64,000 bases of DNA, from the NCBI GenBank assembly GCA_028753945.1, contig JAPNXP010000007.1, positions 5,394,001-5,458,000 on the forward strand. The letters run 5' to 3'. Shown here piece by piece: positions 40,992 through 51,266 of this stretch; the stretch's first letter is position 1, and the number at the start of each line of letters is the position of its first letter. The position numbers were made by a program, and so were the translations under genes. The stretch comes from Hexactinellida sp. DTS-2022 (Eukaryota > Porifera > Hexactinellida). The notes under the pieces were generated by a model, which was not told the DNA's origin, made no database searches, and worked only from the letters and a program-made list of their open reading frames with translations.

Positions 40992-42119
40992 ATGTCTGCT
41001 GTCGCCTCTGAGGAGGGAGGTGCTGATCGCACAGTAGGGGAGTATAGGAAACGCAAGTCTTGTATTGAAGAAGATACAAGTGGAGATGAGGATGAAAATA
41101 GAAAATCTGATCAATCTTGTAAAAAGAAAGTTAAAGTTGAATCTCACCCTGTGACTGTACTGGACGGAGGTATGGGAAGAGAACTCGATACAAAGTACCC
41201 TGATACAGACTTCAAACATATATGGAGTGCAGCTCACCTCCTGAATCAACCAGAATCCGTCTACAAATGTCATTTGTCATTCATCAAGGCCGGGGCAGAG
41301 ATCATCACTACAAGCAACTATTCCTGTGTCCCGAGCTATCTTGATAAACTCAACATAACAAACAAATTATTTGATTTAATAAGAGTAGCAGGAGAGGCGG
41401 CACATAAAGCTAAGTTTGGTACAAATGTCCGTGTGGCTGGTTCTATGCCTCCCTATGGGTTTAGCTATATGGGAGTTAAGATCCCTGATAAATCGGAAAT
41501 AGTGTCTAACTACGCTAAGGTCGCACAGGCATTGCATCCTTTCGTGGACCTGTTTCTGTGCGAGACTATGTCGAGTGTTGGTGAGGCAGTCGCAGTGCTC
41601 AGCGGGGTGCGAGCTGCCAGGAGAGACGAAATGTTGGGGGATAGGGATTTGCCTGTTTGGCTGTCGTTCTCATTATTGGATAGTGATGCTGGTGAGCTGC
41701 ATAGTAAGGAATCATTGGAAGTTGCCCTACATACTGTGTTGGATAAGTTCCCAGGATTAATTGAAGGGCTATTTTTAAATTGTTGCGCACCACACGCGAT
41801 TACAGCTGCGTTACCAAATATGATTAGAATCGGTAAGAAATATGGCGTGACCATATATGGAGCTTATGCTAATAGATTTGCTTCCATTTCCAAACCTGAA
41901 GAAATAGAGGAACAGTTCATGCAGGATGCTCATGTTAGGAGACTTAGGACGATGTTAGACATTCCTGAAGAGTTGTATCTTAAGGAGGTTGAGAGGTGGA
42001 TTGAATTTGGATGCAATGTTGTAGGCGGGTGTTGCGGGATGGGACCGGGCTACATTGAGAAGATAAGTCAGTTTGTAGAGAGTAGGGGTACTAATGTATC
42101 TGTTCTTAGTACAGAATAG
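40992..42119 (+). CDS. Homocysteine S-methyltransferase family protein
   Basis: 375 residues. The catalytic domain starts at about residue 53 (VTVLDGGMGREL). The three zinc ligands of the family are present: Cys264 in NCCAPH and Cys347-Cys348 in GGCCG. Members transfer a methyl group from betaine, S-methylmethionine or a related donor to homocysteine to make methionine. The sequence looks closer to the YitJ/MHT-type group than to vertebrate BHMT, but this is not certain. The first 50 residues are an extra charged tail with two basic clusters, RKRK and CKKKVKVE, resembling a bipartite nuclear signal. The ATG is 8 bases after an acceptor-like CCGAATTTAG. A decayed duplicate lies just upstream. 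Confidence 0.9.
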   Translation: MSAVASEEGGADRTVGEYRKRKSCIEEDTSGDEDENRKSDQSCKKKVKVESHPVTVLDGGMGRELDTKYPDTDFKHIWSAAHLLNQPESVYKCHLSFIKAGAEIITTSNYSCVPSYLDKLNITNKLFDLIRVAGEAAHKAKFGTNVRVAGSMPPYGFSYMGVKIPDKSEIVSNYAKVAQALHPFVDLFLCETMSSVGEAVAVLSGVRAARRDEMLGDRDLPVWLSFSLLDSDAGELHSKESLEVALHTVLDKFPGLIEGLFLNCCAPHAITAALPNMIRIGKKYGVTIYGAYANRFASISKPEEIEEQFMQDAHVRRLRTMLDIPEELYLKEVERWIEFGCNVVGGCCGMGPGYIEKISQFVESRGTNVSVLSTE

Positions 42120-42366
42120 ATATCTTGATTTTGTATTTTAGGTTTTTGCATTTACTTCTAATCACTTAGTTTCAAGTTGAGTTCTATTCTTTATATTTTA
42201 GATTATAATTCTTATACCGATTAAAAGTTGTCATTTTGTATCAAATTTGATGTTTGCTTTAGTAATTGATTACATCTACACCTTTTAGGTCAGTTTCCCC
42301 AAATTTTATTATTATTTACATTATTTACAATTCAATACAATAATTAAACCTAATACACCAGTTAGC

Positions 42367-42687
42367 ATGGCATACACCCCTAATTACTTTTTCAACAAGA
42401 TAAGTCCACACGTCAGGCTTACTCACATCGAGACTCAAACTGTCCGTAAGTTCATACAAGGTCTCTTCTACCCAACGACACCCGTTATGGTAAACTCCAA
42501 GCCAAATCAGATCGTAGTGACTTTCGGTGTGGATTTTCAAGGAAAACATTTTACTCAGAATGCATTTTTGACAAGTTTTGCTGAAACGATTATTTCTCGT
42601 TGGATGTCCACTCGTGTTAAGATATTTGTTTTTAGAGTCCCTGAAGAGCAAGCTAAAAACTGGATATCCTATCCGAAGAGAATTTAA
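42367..42687 (+). CDS. Small protein of unknown function, weakly NTF2-like
   Basis: 106 residues, single exon, from MAYTPNYFFNKISPHVR. The segment from about 40 to 93 (PVMVNSKPNQIVVTFGVDF, then FTQNAFLTSF and KIFVFRVPE) has the strand pattern and FxQxFxL-type motif of the second half of NTF2-fold proteins such as NXT or G3BP, but the first half is too short for a full domain. An overlapping open frame on the minus strand is less protein-like. The ATG follows CCAGTTAGC. The family is not firmly recognised. Confidence 0.5.
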   Translation: MAYTPNYFFNKISPHVRLTHIETQTVRKFIQGLFYPTTPVMVNSKPNQIVVTFGVDFQGKHFTQNAFLTSFAETIISRWMSTRVKIFVFRVPEEQAKNWISYPKRI

Positions 42688-43113
42688 TACGGCTTTCCTT
42701 TCTCTGTAGTTACTAATTATTGCTTATTAGTTAAGTAATTATATTAAACCACGGGAAAGTTTAATCATAAATAGCTTCTAAATATTTTTTCTATGATTTA
42801 CACGATGATCTCATGATAGCACATGATAGTAATTCAATTACTACAGCGGTATACTATTTAACCAGTGTACATTAGATTTTCTTAGAGTTTATGCCAAGGA
42901 ATTATCCATGGCGCGAGACGCTCCTTTTTTTTTGGAGCATGATTTTTGGAAAATTTGAATTTAGGAGCGCGAAAATTTGGAATTCTCTCCTATACCGTAA
43001 GATTAATTTGTGATTTCGGCTTATGAAATTGGATCAGACCAGGATTAGGAGCGTATTTACAAATGACTATAACACACTGGTTTATGCTATATACTGTTCT
43101 ACTTAGCCTCACC
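42688..43113. other. Spacer before kelch-like gene
   Basis: About 425 AT-rich bases with no coding segment. Ends with the acceptor-like CTGTTCTACTTAG seven bases before the ATG of the kelch-like gene. Confidence 0.4.
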
Positions 43114-45787
43114 ATGGACACTAGTAATTCCTCTCACGACTCTGACGAAGAGCCTGTGCGGGATGAGATGGGAGAGCAGAGTCCCATTGAGCTCCCTACT
43201 ACGGACCCGGCCGAAACTAGCGTTGCCCCCATGGACATGGAGCTACCTGACTGCATTCCTCAAGACAGCTCCAGTTATACGTACCACTCAGACACTCTCG
43301 TGTCTCAGGCTTTCAACAAAATGAAAGCTCTGCGGGATAGCAACTTGCTGTGTGACGTCATACTTGTGGTCGGTAGCAAGCGGATTAGCGCACACAGACT
43401 CGTGCTAGCTTCTACGTTTGATTATTTCTCATCGATGTTCACACAGGTATAGCATAGTACATAATCTCATATATATTGTACAGTAGAACCTCGTTAATAC
43501 GAACACCAACGGACGGTAAAAATTTGTTCGCTTTATCCGGAGTAATACCCTTTGAATAGCCATTGGACCTGAATTTGTGGAACTGTTTGTTCGTCTTACC
43601 CAGAGTTCGTATTAACCATGTTCGTACTAACGAGGTTCTACTGTACTATGTGTGAATAGGATATGATGGAGAAGAGCCAAAGCGAAATAGTAATTCGAGA
43701 CATCGACGAAGATGCAGTGGAGAGTTTGGTTAACTTCGCGTATACCAGCGAGCTAGAAATAACCACCAACAACGTACAGTATCTGCTGACCGCTTCTGCT
43801 ATCCTACAAATGCAGAGCGTGCTGGGAGCGTGTGCGGAGTTCCTAGGGGAACACCTCTCTTCGTACAACTGTCTCGCGATCAGAAATTTCGCAGAATCCC
43901 ACGGCTGTCTCTCCCTTGTGGAGCAGGCTAATATGTATTTCAAAACACATTTCAAGGTTAGTTGGAATGTTTTTAGAATACTTACAGATATATATAAGTA
44001 TAGATAATATACAAATATTTAATCTTATTACTAGCGAAGCCAGATATACGACGTTGTATCCACATACAAATTTGTATTCCCATCTATATATATAAGGGAT
44101 TCACTAATATGCATTGATCCATAAATGGCTGACCATCTTCCAACTAAAAAAGAGATTTCAAAGTACAAGGAGGCGTTTCGCGCCCTCGACACAGACGGAA
44201 ATGGGTCCATCAGCATTCAAGAGTTGGGGACTCTTCTCCGCTCGTTGGGACAAACCCCCACTTCTGCCGAATTGGAACAAATAATAATCGAAGTGGACAC
44301 CGATAAAAGCGGTAATATTGAGTTTGAGGAGTTCCTGGTTATGATGGTTCGTAAGGATAACAAGGTCTGTGACAGGCTGGAGGTTGAAAAGGCTTTCAAA
44401 CTGTTTGACTCGAATGGAGACGGGTTTATTAGCGAGGAAGAGCTAAGAGAAGTTATGTGTAAACTGGGAGAGAAGCTGAGCGACTCTCAGATCGCACAAA
44501 TGATGACAACAGCTGATTTGGATGGGGATGGGAGAATCGGGTTTCAGGATTTCCTAGCACTCATGACTGGGAAAGTTCCTACCGACTAAATACAGTTTAA
44601 TTAAATTAGCTATACTTTATTAAGCTTAATTGGTATTTATTATGTTATCACTGCTCAATTTGTATCCCAATTCCCATCATTATATCAATAGTTATGTTTT
44701 GACAGAAATTCCCCCCCCCCCCATGATATTATTTATGCCCTGGGGGGCAATTTCTGTCAAAACAGTTAGATGCAATTGTATTTGCAAATTAAAACTGCTA
44801 CTCTATAGAATATCCTCTGCTATTGTCTGTCCATAGGAATGTCTCAAAACAGATGAGTTCTTCCAGCTCCCAATCGACACTCTCTCAGAATTGATAGACT
44901 CGGATGATCTCAATGTAGAGACCGAGGAGTGTGTGTTTGAAGCGATACAAGCTTGGGTTGAGCACCAGTCTAAAAATAAACCAGAACTGGTGTCTAAGTT
45001 TTCTAATCTCTTACGCAACGTTAGACTGCCTCTGCTTAATCCCACCTACCTAACTTCTGCTGTCGAGAAGAACAGATTCATTAAAACAGACCTGTCCTGT
45101 CGGGACTTAATGGACGAGGCTAAGAACTTCCATTTATTCGCGAAAACTCAGCAGGTTGTTGAGTGCACTACCAAAACGTATCCTCGGAAATCTACCGCTG
45201 GCAAACTATATGCCATAGGTCAGTAATGCAATAGGTATCGGATATAAGAACATACCAGATAGAAGAACATTATATTGGAAAACGGTTTCCTAGCCTGTAT
45301 AAATTATGCCAGTTATAAGAATATGTCGGTTATAAGAACAGTTCCCGACTATATTCTTATATCCGGTATACACTGTACTACAAATTAGGTCCCTACTCTC
45401 CAATAAGGTTAATTGTGTAGTTAGAGTAATCTGTATGTAGGTGGTCGTGGGAAGGCCGGGGACCCCTTCCAGAGTGTAGAGCGGTACGACTACCACACGG
45501 ACTCGTGGCACGAAGTTACGCCTCTCAACAGCCGCAGGAGGCACGTGGGCGTGGCGTATATGGACCGCAAGATTTGGGCTGTGGGGGGGCATGATGGGGA
45601 GGTACACCTGAACACTGTAGAGTTCTACGACCCAGTGATAAATCAATGGGAGTATGCGGCCCCTATGATCTCATATAGGAGAGGCATAGCTGTTGCTGCT
45701 CTGAACAATTCTGATGAAAAGGGCCCTCTCTATGCAATCGGTAAGAATACTGTAGCATTCTCTGAAATTTGTTCTAACTCATCCTAA
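43114..45787 (+). CDS. BTB-BACK-kelch (KLHL) protein with shortened propeller
   Basis: Four exons: 43114-43446, 43660-43956, 44837-45218 and 45441-45787, joined in frame to give about 452 residues. Start ACCATGG has a strong Kozak context; an upstream in-frame extension is less likely. BTB (KMKALRDSNLLCDVILVVG..RISAHRLVLAS..FSSMFTQ) continues across intron 1 into DMMEKSQSEIVIRDID. BACK spans exons 2-3 (FKECLKTDEFFQLPIDTL..VRLPLLNPTYL). Only about two kelch repeats follow, including VERYDYHTDSWHEVTPLNSRRRHVGVAYMDR. Members are substrate adaptors of CUL3 ubiquitin ligases; the closest resemblance is to KLHL20. A usual propeller has five or six repeats. A donor-like GTAAGA at 45741 could lead to further exons, but none is visible before the next gene. 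Confidence 0.85.
43481..43643. mobile_element. TA-flanked MITE with near-perfect inverted ends, in KLHL intron 1
   Basis: Ends CAGTAGAACCTCGTTAATAC and the inverted GTACTAACGAGGTTCTACTG; TA at 43479-43480 and 43644-43645. 163 bp. It takes up most of the 213-nt intron. TA target sites and CAGT ends fit the pogo/Tc1-mariner group. Confidence 0.88.
44085..44096 (+). promoter_or_regulatory. TATA box of nested EF-hand gene
   Basis: TATATATATAAG lies about 30-40 bases before the ATG at 44125, giving the nested gene its own promoter with a very short 5' UTR. Confidence 0.45.
44125..44589 (+). CDS. Calmodulin-like protein nested in a KLHL intron
   Basis: A single-exon 154-residue protein lying entirely within intron 2 (43957-44836) of the kelch-like gene, on the same strand. 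Four EF-hand loops: 22-33 (DTDGNGSISIQE), 58-69 (DTDKSGNIEFEE), 95-106 (DSNGDGFISEEE) and 131-142 (DLDGDGRIGFQD). The last loop has Asp rather than Glu at position 12, which usually lowers calcium affinity and favours magnesium. It is closer to calmodulin and troponin C than the gene at 634-1080. Absence of introns suggests it arrived as a retrocopy or small duplication. Probably a cytosolic calcium sensor. Confidence 0.9.
   Translation: MADHLPTKKEISKYKEAFRALDTDGNGSISIQELGTLLRSLGQTPTSAELEQIIIEVDTDKSGNIEFEEFLVMMVRKDNKVCDRLEVEKAFKLFDSNGDGFISEEELREVMCKLGEKLSDSQIAQMMTTADLDGDGRIGFQDFLALMTGKVPTD
44696..44763. mobile_element. Short hairpin element in KLHL intron 2
   Basis: A 15-bp perfect stem (GTTTTGACAGAAATT and its complement) extended inwards by a C run and a G run, with a loop of about 25 bases. 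Probably a tiny MITE or the solo ends of one. Confidence 0.6.
45229..45375. mobile_element. ATAAGAACA-type MITE in KLHL intron 3
   Basis: Left GGTATCGGATATAAGAACA; right end is the inverted TATTCTTATATCCGGTATAC..CTG followed by TA. The interior CAGTTCCCGAC matches 53518-53675. 147 bp of a 222-nt intron. The left TA is lost. Confidence 0.75.
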
Positions 45788-46290
45788 TAAGTCTAGAAAG
45801 TAATTTTGTAATTACTGAGCAATCTGTATATCAGTTGTAAACTGAAAAATTCTAAATTTATAAAAATGCCAACTGATTAGTAAATAAAAGAAAATGAAAC
45901 TGCCAGCTCAACTTGCTCGTTTGAATTCCAAGTTTTCTAGAATAGTTAGAGTTTCTAGAATAATTAACTGCGTCATATCTATTATATAACATTGTGTTAT
46001 AATTAGTTAATTAATTAATTTCTATTCGTCTCGAGTAGCCAGAATTAGAACTTCCTTGTATACTGTATTACGTATTCTCTCTTCCTATAAGGTCTTCGCA
46101 TTTCTATTCACGGACAATGTCACTATTGTCACAACTACATCCCACTTGTATAGTGCTTTGTTATTTGATTTATTTTTAGGTCCATTTAGTTCAATGTTAG
46201 TTATTATTGTATAACCAGCAACAAATTCTTTATAAATAGGATATAGAGATGCTGAGCTTGTAGTAGATAATTTGAATTTGTTGGTTGATT
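45788..46290. other. Spacer between KLHL and ataxin-10 genes
   Basis: 500 AT-rich bases. I looked for further kelch exons here and found none. Confidence 0.45.
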
Positions 46291-47571
46291 ATGGATATTT
46301 CGCTTGCATTTTTTTCCAAAAGAGCAGTCACTCAGTTGCAAGAAATAGTTTTGAGTAAGAGAGATGACCCCGGGGCTTTGGCAGTGTACTTTTCTGCTTT
46401 TTCAGTTGCGTCAGTGAAGCCCTGCTTTCAGCACGGTCTGCACTTGAGCGATTTTCCCCGCTTAATAGTAGAGATTTGCCAGCTGCATGAAATGAGAGGT
46501 AACGTAGCAGTGGTGGCGAAAGGCATCCAGCTGCTTGGAAATATAACTGTGCAGAATGAAGCGGGGAGAAAGAGAGTATGGGCTCTCTGCTATCCTGAGT
46601 TTGTAAGTGAAATGCTGGATTCGTCTTTCAGTTTCTGTGAACCCATTTGTTTCTTGGTTTTCAACTGTCTTGACAACAACAATGTCAAAGAGTTATTTAT
46701 ATCTCTTCATGGGATTAGATTGATTTCACAAATATTGTTTGAGTTGACTAAAAACAATTCAGGTGATTTTTGTCAGCTCTTGTTGTCTCGTATTCTCTTC
46801 GATTTCAAAGGCGCTGTAACATTATATTCCCTATTTAACAGAAACCGGAATTTCACGCCTCTTCTTCTGTTGCTAGACTTCATAATTCAGTCTAACGAGT
46901 ATCATTTCTTGAGCATGCACGAGACAGCTCATCTGGAGGTTTGCACTGACTTGGTTGAATTGTTCTGTAGAGACTTCCTTATTCTTAAACCAATTATTTT
47001 CGAAGCGCTCTCTCTATTGATTGCAGGGTGGGCTGGAGAAGACCATGAGCTGCTCACAAAGGCAGACATCTTCAAGAGCATTCTAGCTATTCTCGCGGTT
47101 TTTAGCGGCTTCTCTCAGCTGCTACTTTCACTGCAATCCAAAGCTATAATACTGCAGGAATGCCTGACATTGCTGGACGCATTAACGGTGTACTCTCAGC
47201 CCAAACTAGCTCCTACCTCTCCCATGCACCCGAGTGTACCCCCGACAGCAGAGTCCCGCGTCTCAGAACTGCTATACGGCATAAAGCAGCACGCCATGCA
47301 ACTAGTGGCCAACATGCTATTATCCAACTCACACAATGTAGGCATGATATACGAAGACAAATCTCTGTTGGTTCTAATTCTCAACCACTGTCGCGCTGAT
47401 ATGCTAAACCCGTTTCTCACTCAATGGACTATACTAGCCATCCGTAATCTCTGTTTGGATGGGCGTATGCAGTTATTGATCGGAGAGCTTGAGAAACTCG
47501 GACTAGATTCGAAAGATGTTTTGAAAAAAGCTGGTATTGAGAAGAATCTGGATGCAAATGGGAATCTTTAG
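46291..47571 (+). CDS. ATXN10: Ataxin-10-like ARM-repeat protein
   Basis: 426 residues, single exon, from ATGGATATT. The body is helical with armadillo-like repeats. The C-terminal domain, from about residue 325 (HAMQLVANMLLSNSHNVGMI.., NPFLTQWTILAIRNLC), matches the conserved ataxin-10 domain, whose hallmark is NPFxxEWxIxAIRNL, followed by the LLKKAGIE-like end. Ataxin-10 proteins are cytosolic scaffolds linked to cytokinesis, centrosomes and cilia. The family domain is clear; the rest is diverged, and the protein is a little shorter than human (475). Confidence 0.85.
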   Translation: MDISLAFFSKRAVTQLQEIVLSKRDDPGALAVYFSAFSVASVKPCFQHGLHLSDFPRLIVEICQLHEMRGNVAVVAKGIQLLGNITVQNEAGRKRVWALCYPEFVSEMLDSSFSFCEPICFLVFNCLDNNNVKELFISLHGIRLISQILFELTKNNSGDFCQLLLSRILFDFKGAVTLYSLFNRNRNFTPLLLLLDFIIQSNEYHFLSMHETAHLEVCTDLVELFCRDFLILKPIIFEALSLLIAGWAGEDHELLTKADIFKSILAILAVFSGFSQLLLSLQSKAIILQECLTLLDALTVYSQPKLAPTSPMHPSVPPTAESRVSELLYGIKQHAMQLVANMLLSNSHNVGMIYEDKSLLVLILNHCRADMLNPFLTQWTILAIRNLCLDGRMQLLIGELEKLGLDSKDVLKKAGIEKNLDANGNL

Positions 47572-48087
47572 ATGAATACTGCATAACAAATCAATTGATG
47601 CTGGAAATACAACTTGTTATTCAATTGTACACGTACGGTCTATATAATCCTAATTTAGAAGTGTTCATTTCCGTTTTGCAAACTGGAAATTTGATAATAT
47701 ATTCATTTAATTAAAATTTAGTTTGCAATTACGTTATCTTGCTATTGGATTCATTTCCGCTTACAAAATTATTAATCTTTACCAGTAGTATTCTTATATA
47801 CCACTTCACAACTTAGCCACTAAGCTTTCAGTTTGCTACTCGGATTACCTACAATCACTGTTATACTATACTATAACAGTCATTGTATACACATAAAGTA
47901 ACTTATGAGATTTGTAAGTGGAAGTATTGAGTTAAGCATTTATTTTGGTATAATTGGAAATTTAAATAAAAATTTGTAAAGCTTTAATGCGCGACGCGCG
48001 ACTGTGTATACAATTAAAATTTATGCTCTGCTGCATTCTCTGTTCAGGCTCTTTGCAATTAGGAATTCATTCCATTTGGATTTATTA
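47572..48087. other. Spacer between convergent genes
   Basis: AT-rich, between convergent ataxin-10 and bZIP genes. Nothing coding seen. Contains a short symmetric TGTTATACTATACTATAACA at about 47860. Confidence 0.4.
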
Positions 48088-48549
48088 TTAGTTGAGAAAT
48101 GACTCTGCGTAGAGGTGAATTTCGCTTAATAGCTGGTGTTTCTCGGCGCGGAGAGATTGCTTGATTTCCAGAAGGTTGTTCACGTCTTCTACCAAATCGC
48201 TGAGCTCGTTGTTCATCAGAATTCTTGACTTCTTTGCTGAAAGTCTGTTGATGAACTTTCTCCTCGCTTCTCTAATGAACTCTTTCTCCCTCATTGTGAA
48301 ACAGTTTTTGTCAATTATTCTTCCGAGGTGTGTTGCTTTCATGGTAACTAGCTTTCTGACAGAAATTAGTTTGAGAAAAGGTTCTTCTAGATGTTCTGAA
48401 TAATCTTCAATTAAGATTTCTCTCGCGAATTGACACTTGTCATTTGTAGCTGTAGTAATTATTTGTTCGTCATCTTGGCTGAGGATACTGAAAATATCAG
48501 ATTCACTCTTCAGCTCAATGTTAATCGGTAGTGTTGTTTTGGTGGACAT
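48088..48549 (-). CDS. Small bZIP transcription factor, Maf-like, copy 1
   Basis: 153 residues, single exon. Basic region INRLSAKKSR with Asn101 and Arg109 in the invariant NxxxAxxxR pattern, followed by a leucine-zipper-like coil (ELSDLVEDVNNLLEIKQSLRAEKHQL). The stretch before it (LISVRKLVTMKATHLGRII..FTMREKEFIREARRK) resembles the extended homology region of Maf proteins in place and pattern. It should bind DNA as a dimer in the nucleus. Paralogues lie at 50862 and 52626. Confidence 0.82.
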   Translation of the reverse strand: MSTKTTLPINIELKSESDIFSILSQDDEQIITTATNDKCQFAREILIEDYSEHLEEPFLKLISVRKLVTMKATHLGRIIDKNCFTMREKEFIREARRKFINRLSAKKSRILMNNELSDLVEDVNNLLEIKQSLRAEKHQLLSEIHLYAESFLN

Positions 48550-48607
48550 TATTATTTGTTTTTGTTTTGTTGCTGTTTGTATTGATATTTCCCTGTCTTG
48601 TCCTCGC

Positions 48608-48616
48608 TATTTATAC
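48608..48616 (-). promoter_or_regulatory. TATA box of bZIP copy 1
   Basis: On the minus strand this reads GGTATAAATAGCG, about 60 bases before the ATG at 48549, a normal TATA-to-start distance. Confidence 0.55.
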
Positions 48617-50770
48617 CAATTCATGCAAATGTTTCCTTTTTCATATTTTACAAATATGGTAACTTTCTTTCATTCTTGGACATCTGATTATATAATCAAA
48701 ATTTAAGCTACGACAATCGATCTGTAATTCCTTCTATTCTCTTTCAATATTCAAACAACTGTCGGAATTTTATTTAGCTGAATGGCTAGCTAATAGCTAT
48801 ACTGAAACTGTTTGGTTTATTAAATATTAAAAGTCTCACTTGACTGTCAAATAGGTTTGTGTCTTGTGTGCGTATCATGTTTCTTATTTGTTTGTGTATT
48901 ATAGGGGGTGCTGATATTGTGACGGTATCCGTTAGTATTTTCAGTTTATTATTTCCGGTATTGCGAAATCCTTTATTTCTAGAATATTTATTAATTTTTT
49001 ATCAATTTCGATTAATATTTTATCAATATCTAAAAATATATATTTTATCATAATTTGTTTGCTTTATTAAATTGTATTGATAAAGCAATGCTGTATACAT
49101 ATCATATCATATGATTATTTCGCAGAAGATACTAAAATAGAATTTATTTCTCGAATATTATAGAAAGATTGTTTTCTATTTTTTCTATTTTCTATTTTTA
49201 TTCACTCTAAGAAACAATGTCACAGGATGCTTACTGTTCACAACTAATTCTAAGAATGGTCTTCTTTATTAGTATTATAATTTAAATTCAAAATCACTGT
49301 ATTCCAAATTTAATTCCATTTGGAGATGTAACCTACTACGTTGGTTTAATTAAACATAAGAGGAATTACAGTGACCTTGATTACTAATAACGATTAATTC
49401 GATTTTAATCACATTCCTGTCTCTAATTGAACAATTGCAACATATAAATATAAATAATTACCTTATAAGGGCATTAGTAAAATAATAGGAATTTATTTAT
49501 GACTGTGCAATTTCTAACTGTACCTGTACTTATTTTCCAAATCCCCTCTATTACTTTGTTTACATATAACGTATATACGTATTATACTCTTGATGAACTA
49601 TGTTTGTTTTCACAAACGTGACGGTGTCCATAATGATCTGGCACGTCTACTTAAATTATACGAAGTAGATATTAATTTTCTCGTACCACATCCTATTATT
49701 GTAAATAAATAAATCTTTGTTTGTACCATTTGAACGTTTTTGTTATTTAATTTTCCCTATACGTACTCGTGCTCTAGCCATATTTCTACAGTAGACAAAT
49801 TGCTCTTATTACGAATGACTGGCTGTTATATTTAGAATTACCAATAGTCTTATTTGGGTAATATATATTATCCAGCATTGATGTAAATTGTTAATTTAAT
49901 TAATCTCTATCGTAATATTGAAAATGCTTACCGATTATTATATACAATGTTTTGACGCGCGTTCATATATTCTTAGTAACTTAATAGGTGTAAACAAACT
50001 GGTTTCTATATGGCTCTAGTTACTTGTTTTAAAACTGAAATAACAAGTTATAGACATAAGTAGCGGTGCTATTATAACCCAATTAAGTATGCAGTGAGCC
50101 CAGTTAATACTCAGTAATAGTTGATTGAGTTATTGCTTTGCCATTGCAAAGGTTTCATTAAATATGTGCTGAGTTAAACTCATAACTGCAATTAACCAAC
50201 CTCCTCTCGACCCTACAGATGCAGCATAGAATTATGTGGTTTGTATCTTAATCGTACTTTGATATAGAATGTGCCAGACAAGTTTTGTATATCTATTAAA
50301 GGACCGAAAATACTCTCCTTAGTACAAATGCTGACTTGTTAATTGCTTAGTTAGACCGCATTGTACTCTTCAAGATACTATGAGTGATTCAGTATTCAGT
50401 TTATTGCTACTCACAGTTATATTTGTCACCCATGCTTTGAGTTATTAAAGCCAATAAACAAAACAATTTATTTATAACTTAAACTACTCTTAACCTTTAA
50501 ACTTGACTACTTAACTATGTTGACTAATTTCGTTAGTAACCAATATTAAAGACAAAACACCATTATTATGCTAATTATTTTAAGACTAATGCTACTAAAC
50601 CCTTTTTCTAATTGTCAACTTTACTCTTGTGTTTCCTATTATCACAATGTAACCGCTATCTTATCTCCAGCTACATTGGTCATATGACTTTCGCAGTTCT
50701 CTGATACAATAATTATCGTTGAATTAGAGACACATAGCTGTATATCCGGGCACCAACTGCCCAGTAGCTC

Positions 50771-50779
50771 CTATATATA
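50771..50779 (+). promoter_or_regulatory. Possible TATA box of bZIP copy 2
   Basis: CTATATATAG about 85 bases before the ATG at 50862. Confidence 0.4.
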
Positions 50780-50861
50780 GTTAGAATAAACTTGCTCATG
50801 AGTTTAAGTGTTGCATTTTTGAATAATACGTGCCTTGTAAATTTCACGATTTCTAATCGAG

Positions 50862-51266
50862 ATGGATACGAAGCATTGCGGAGTCAGTTTAGAGAAGTGC
50901 AAGTGCGCCTCGGAGATTCTTAAGGATTCCGATTTGGAAGTGAGACACGAAACATTTTCGCAGATGATTGACGAAGAGAAACTGATTAGCATTTCTTGCA
51001 GTAAACTGAACGAAATAATGCAGAATGAATATTTCGATTTTATGGAAAAAAATAATATTCGAAAAATGAGGCGAATTTTGATTAACCGCGGAACTGCGAA
51101 AAGATCTGGTGTGAAAAAGAAAACCGAGTACGACTCGCTCGAAAGAGAAGTAACAGGATTAACCAAACAGAGACAGATGCTTAGAATCGAAAAGATTGAA
51201 TTGCAGAAGGAAATAAATGAAATGACTGTTGTCATTATAAAAGGGGGTCCAAGGGACAGAATATGA
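50862..51266 (+). CDS. Small bZIP-like protein with altered basic region, copy 2
   Basis: 134 residues, single exon. Homologous to copies 1 and 3 along its length (EEKLISISCSKLNEIM.., IRKMRRILINRGTAKRSG.., then a coil LEREVTGLTKQRQMLRIEKIELQ). In the basic region Asn75 and Ala79 are kept, but the invariant Arg at the end of the motif is Gly83. The NRG start recalls Maf proteins (NRGYAxxCR). Loss of the Arg should weaken DNA contact, so it may act as a dominant partner for its paralogues or bind a different site. It lies on the opposite strand to both paralogues. Confidence 0.72.
   Translation: MDTKHCGVSLEKCKCASEILKDSDLEVRHETFSQMIDEEKLISISCSKLNEIMQNEYFDFMEKNNIRKMRRILINRGTAKRSGVKKKTEYDSLEREVTGLTKQRQMLRIEKIELQKEINEMTVVIIKGGPRDRI

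Larger units (their letters stand above)
48550..50861. other. 2.3-kb spacer between divergent bZIP genes
   Basis: AT-rich, no supported coding segment. Contains the divergent promoters of bZIP copies 1 and 2, so it may be a shared regulatory region. Confidence 0.45.

Noticed and set aside
42325..42651. Minus-strand ORF opposite the small NTF2-like gene
   Set aside because: Composition is less protein-like and no motif was seen; the plus-strand frame has a better start context. Confidence in either is modest.
43063..43113. Upstream start for the KLHL protein giving a hydrophobic leader
   Set aside because: BTB-kelch proteins are cytosolic; the ATG at 43114 has an ACCATGG context and follows an acceptor-like site.
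48437..48706. Plus-strand hydrophobic ORF over the bZIP copy 1 promoter
   Set aside because: It is mostly antisense to the bZIP coding and leader region, and runs of Phe, Ile and Ser are expected from AT-rich DNA.
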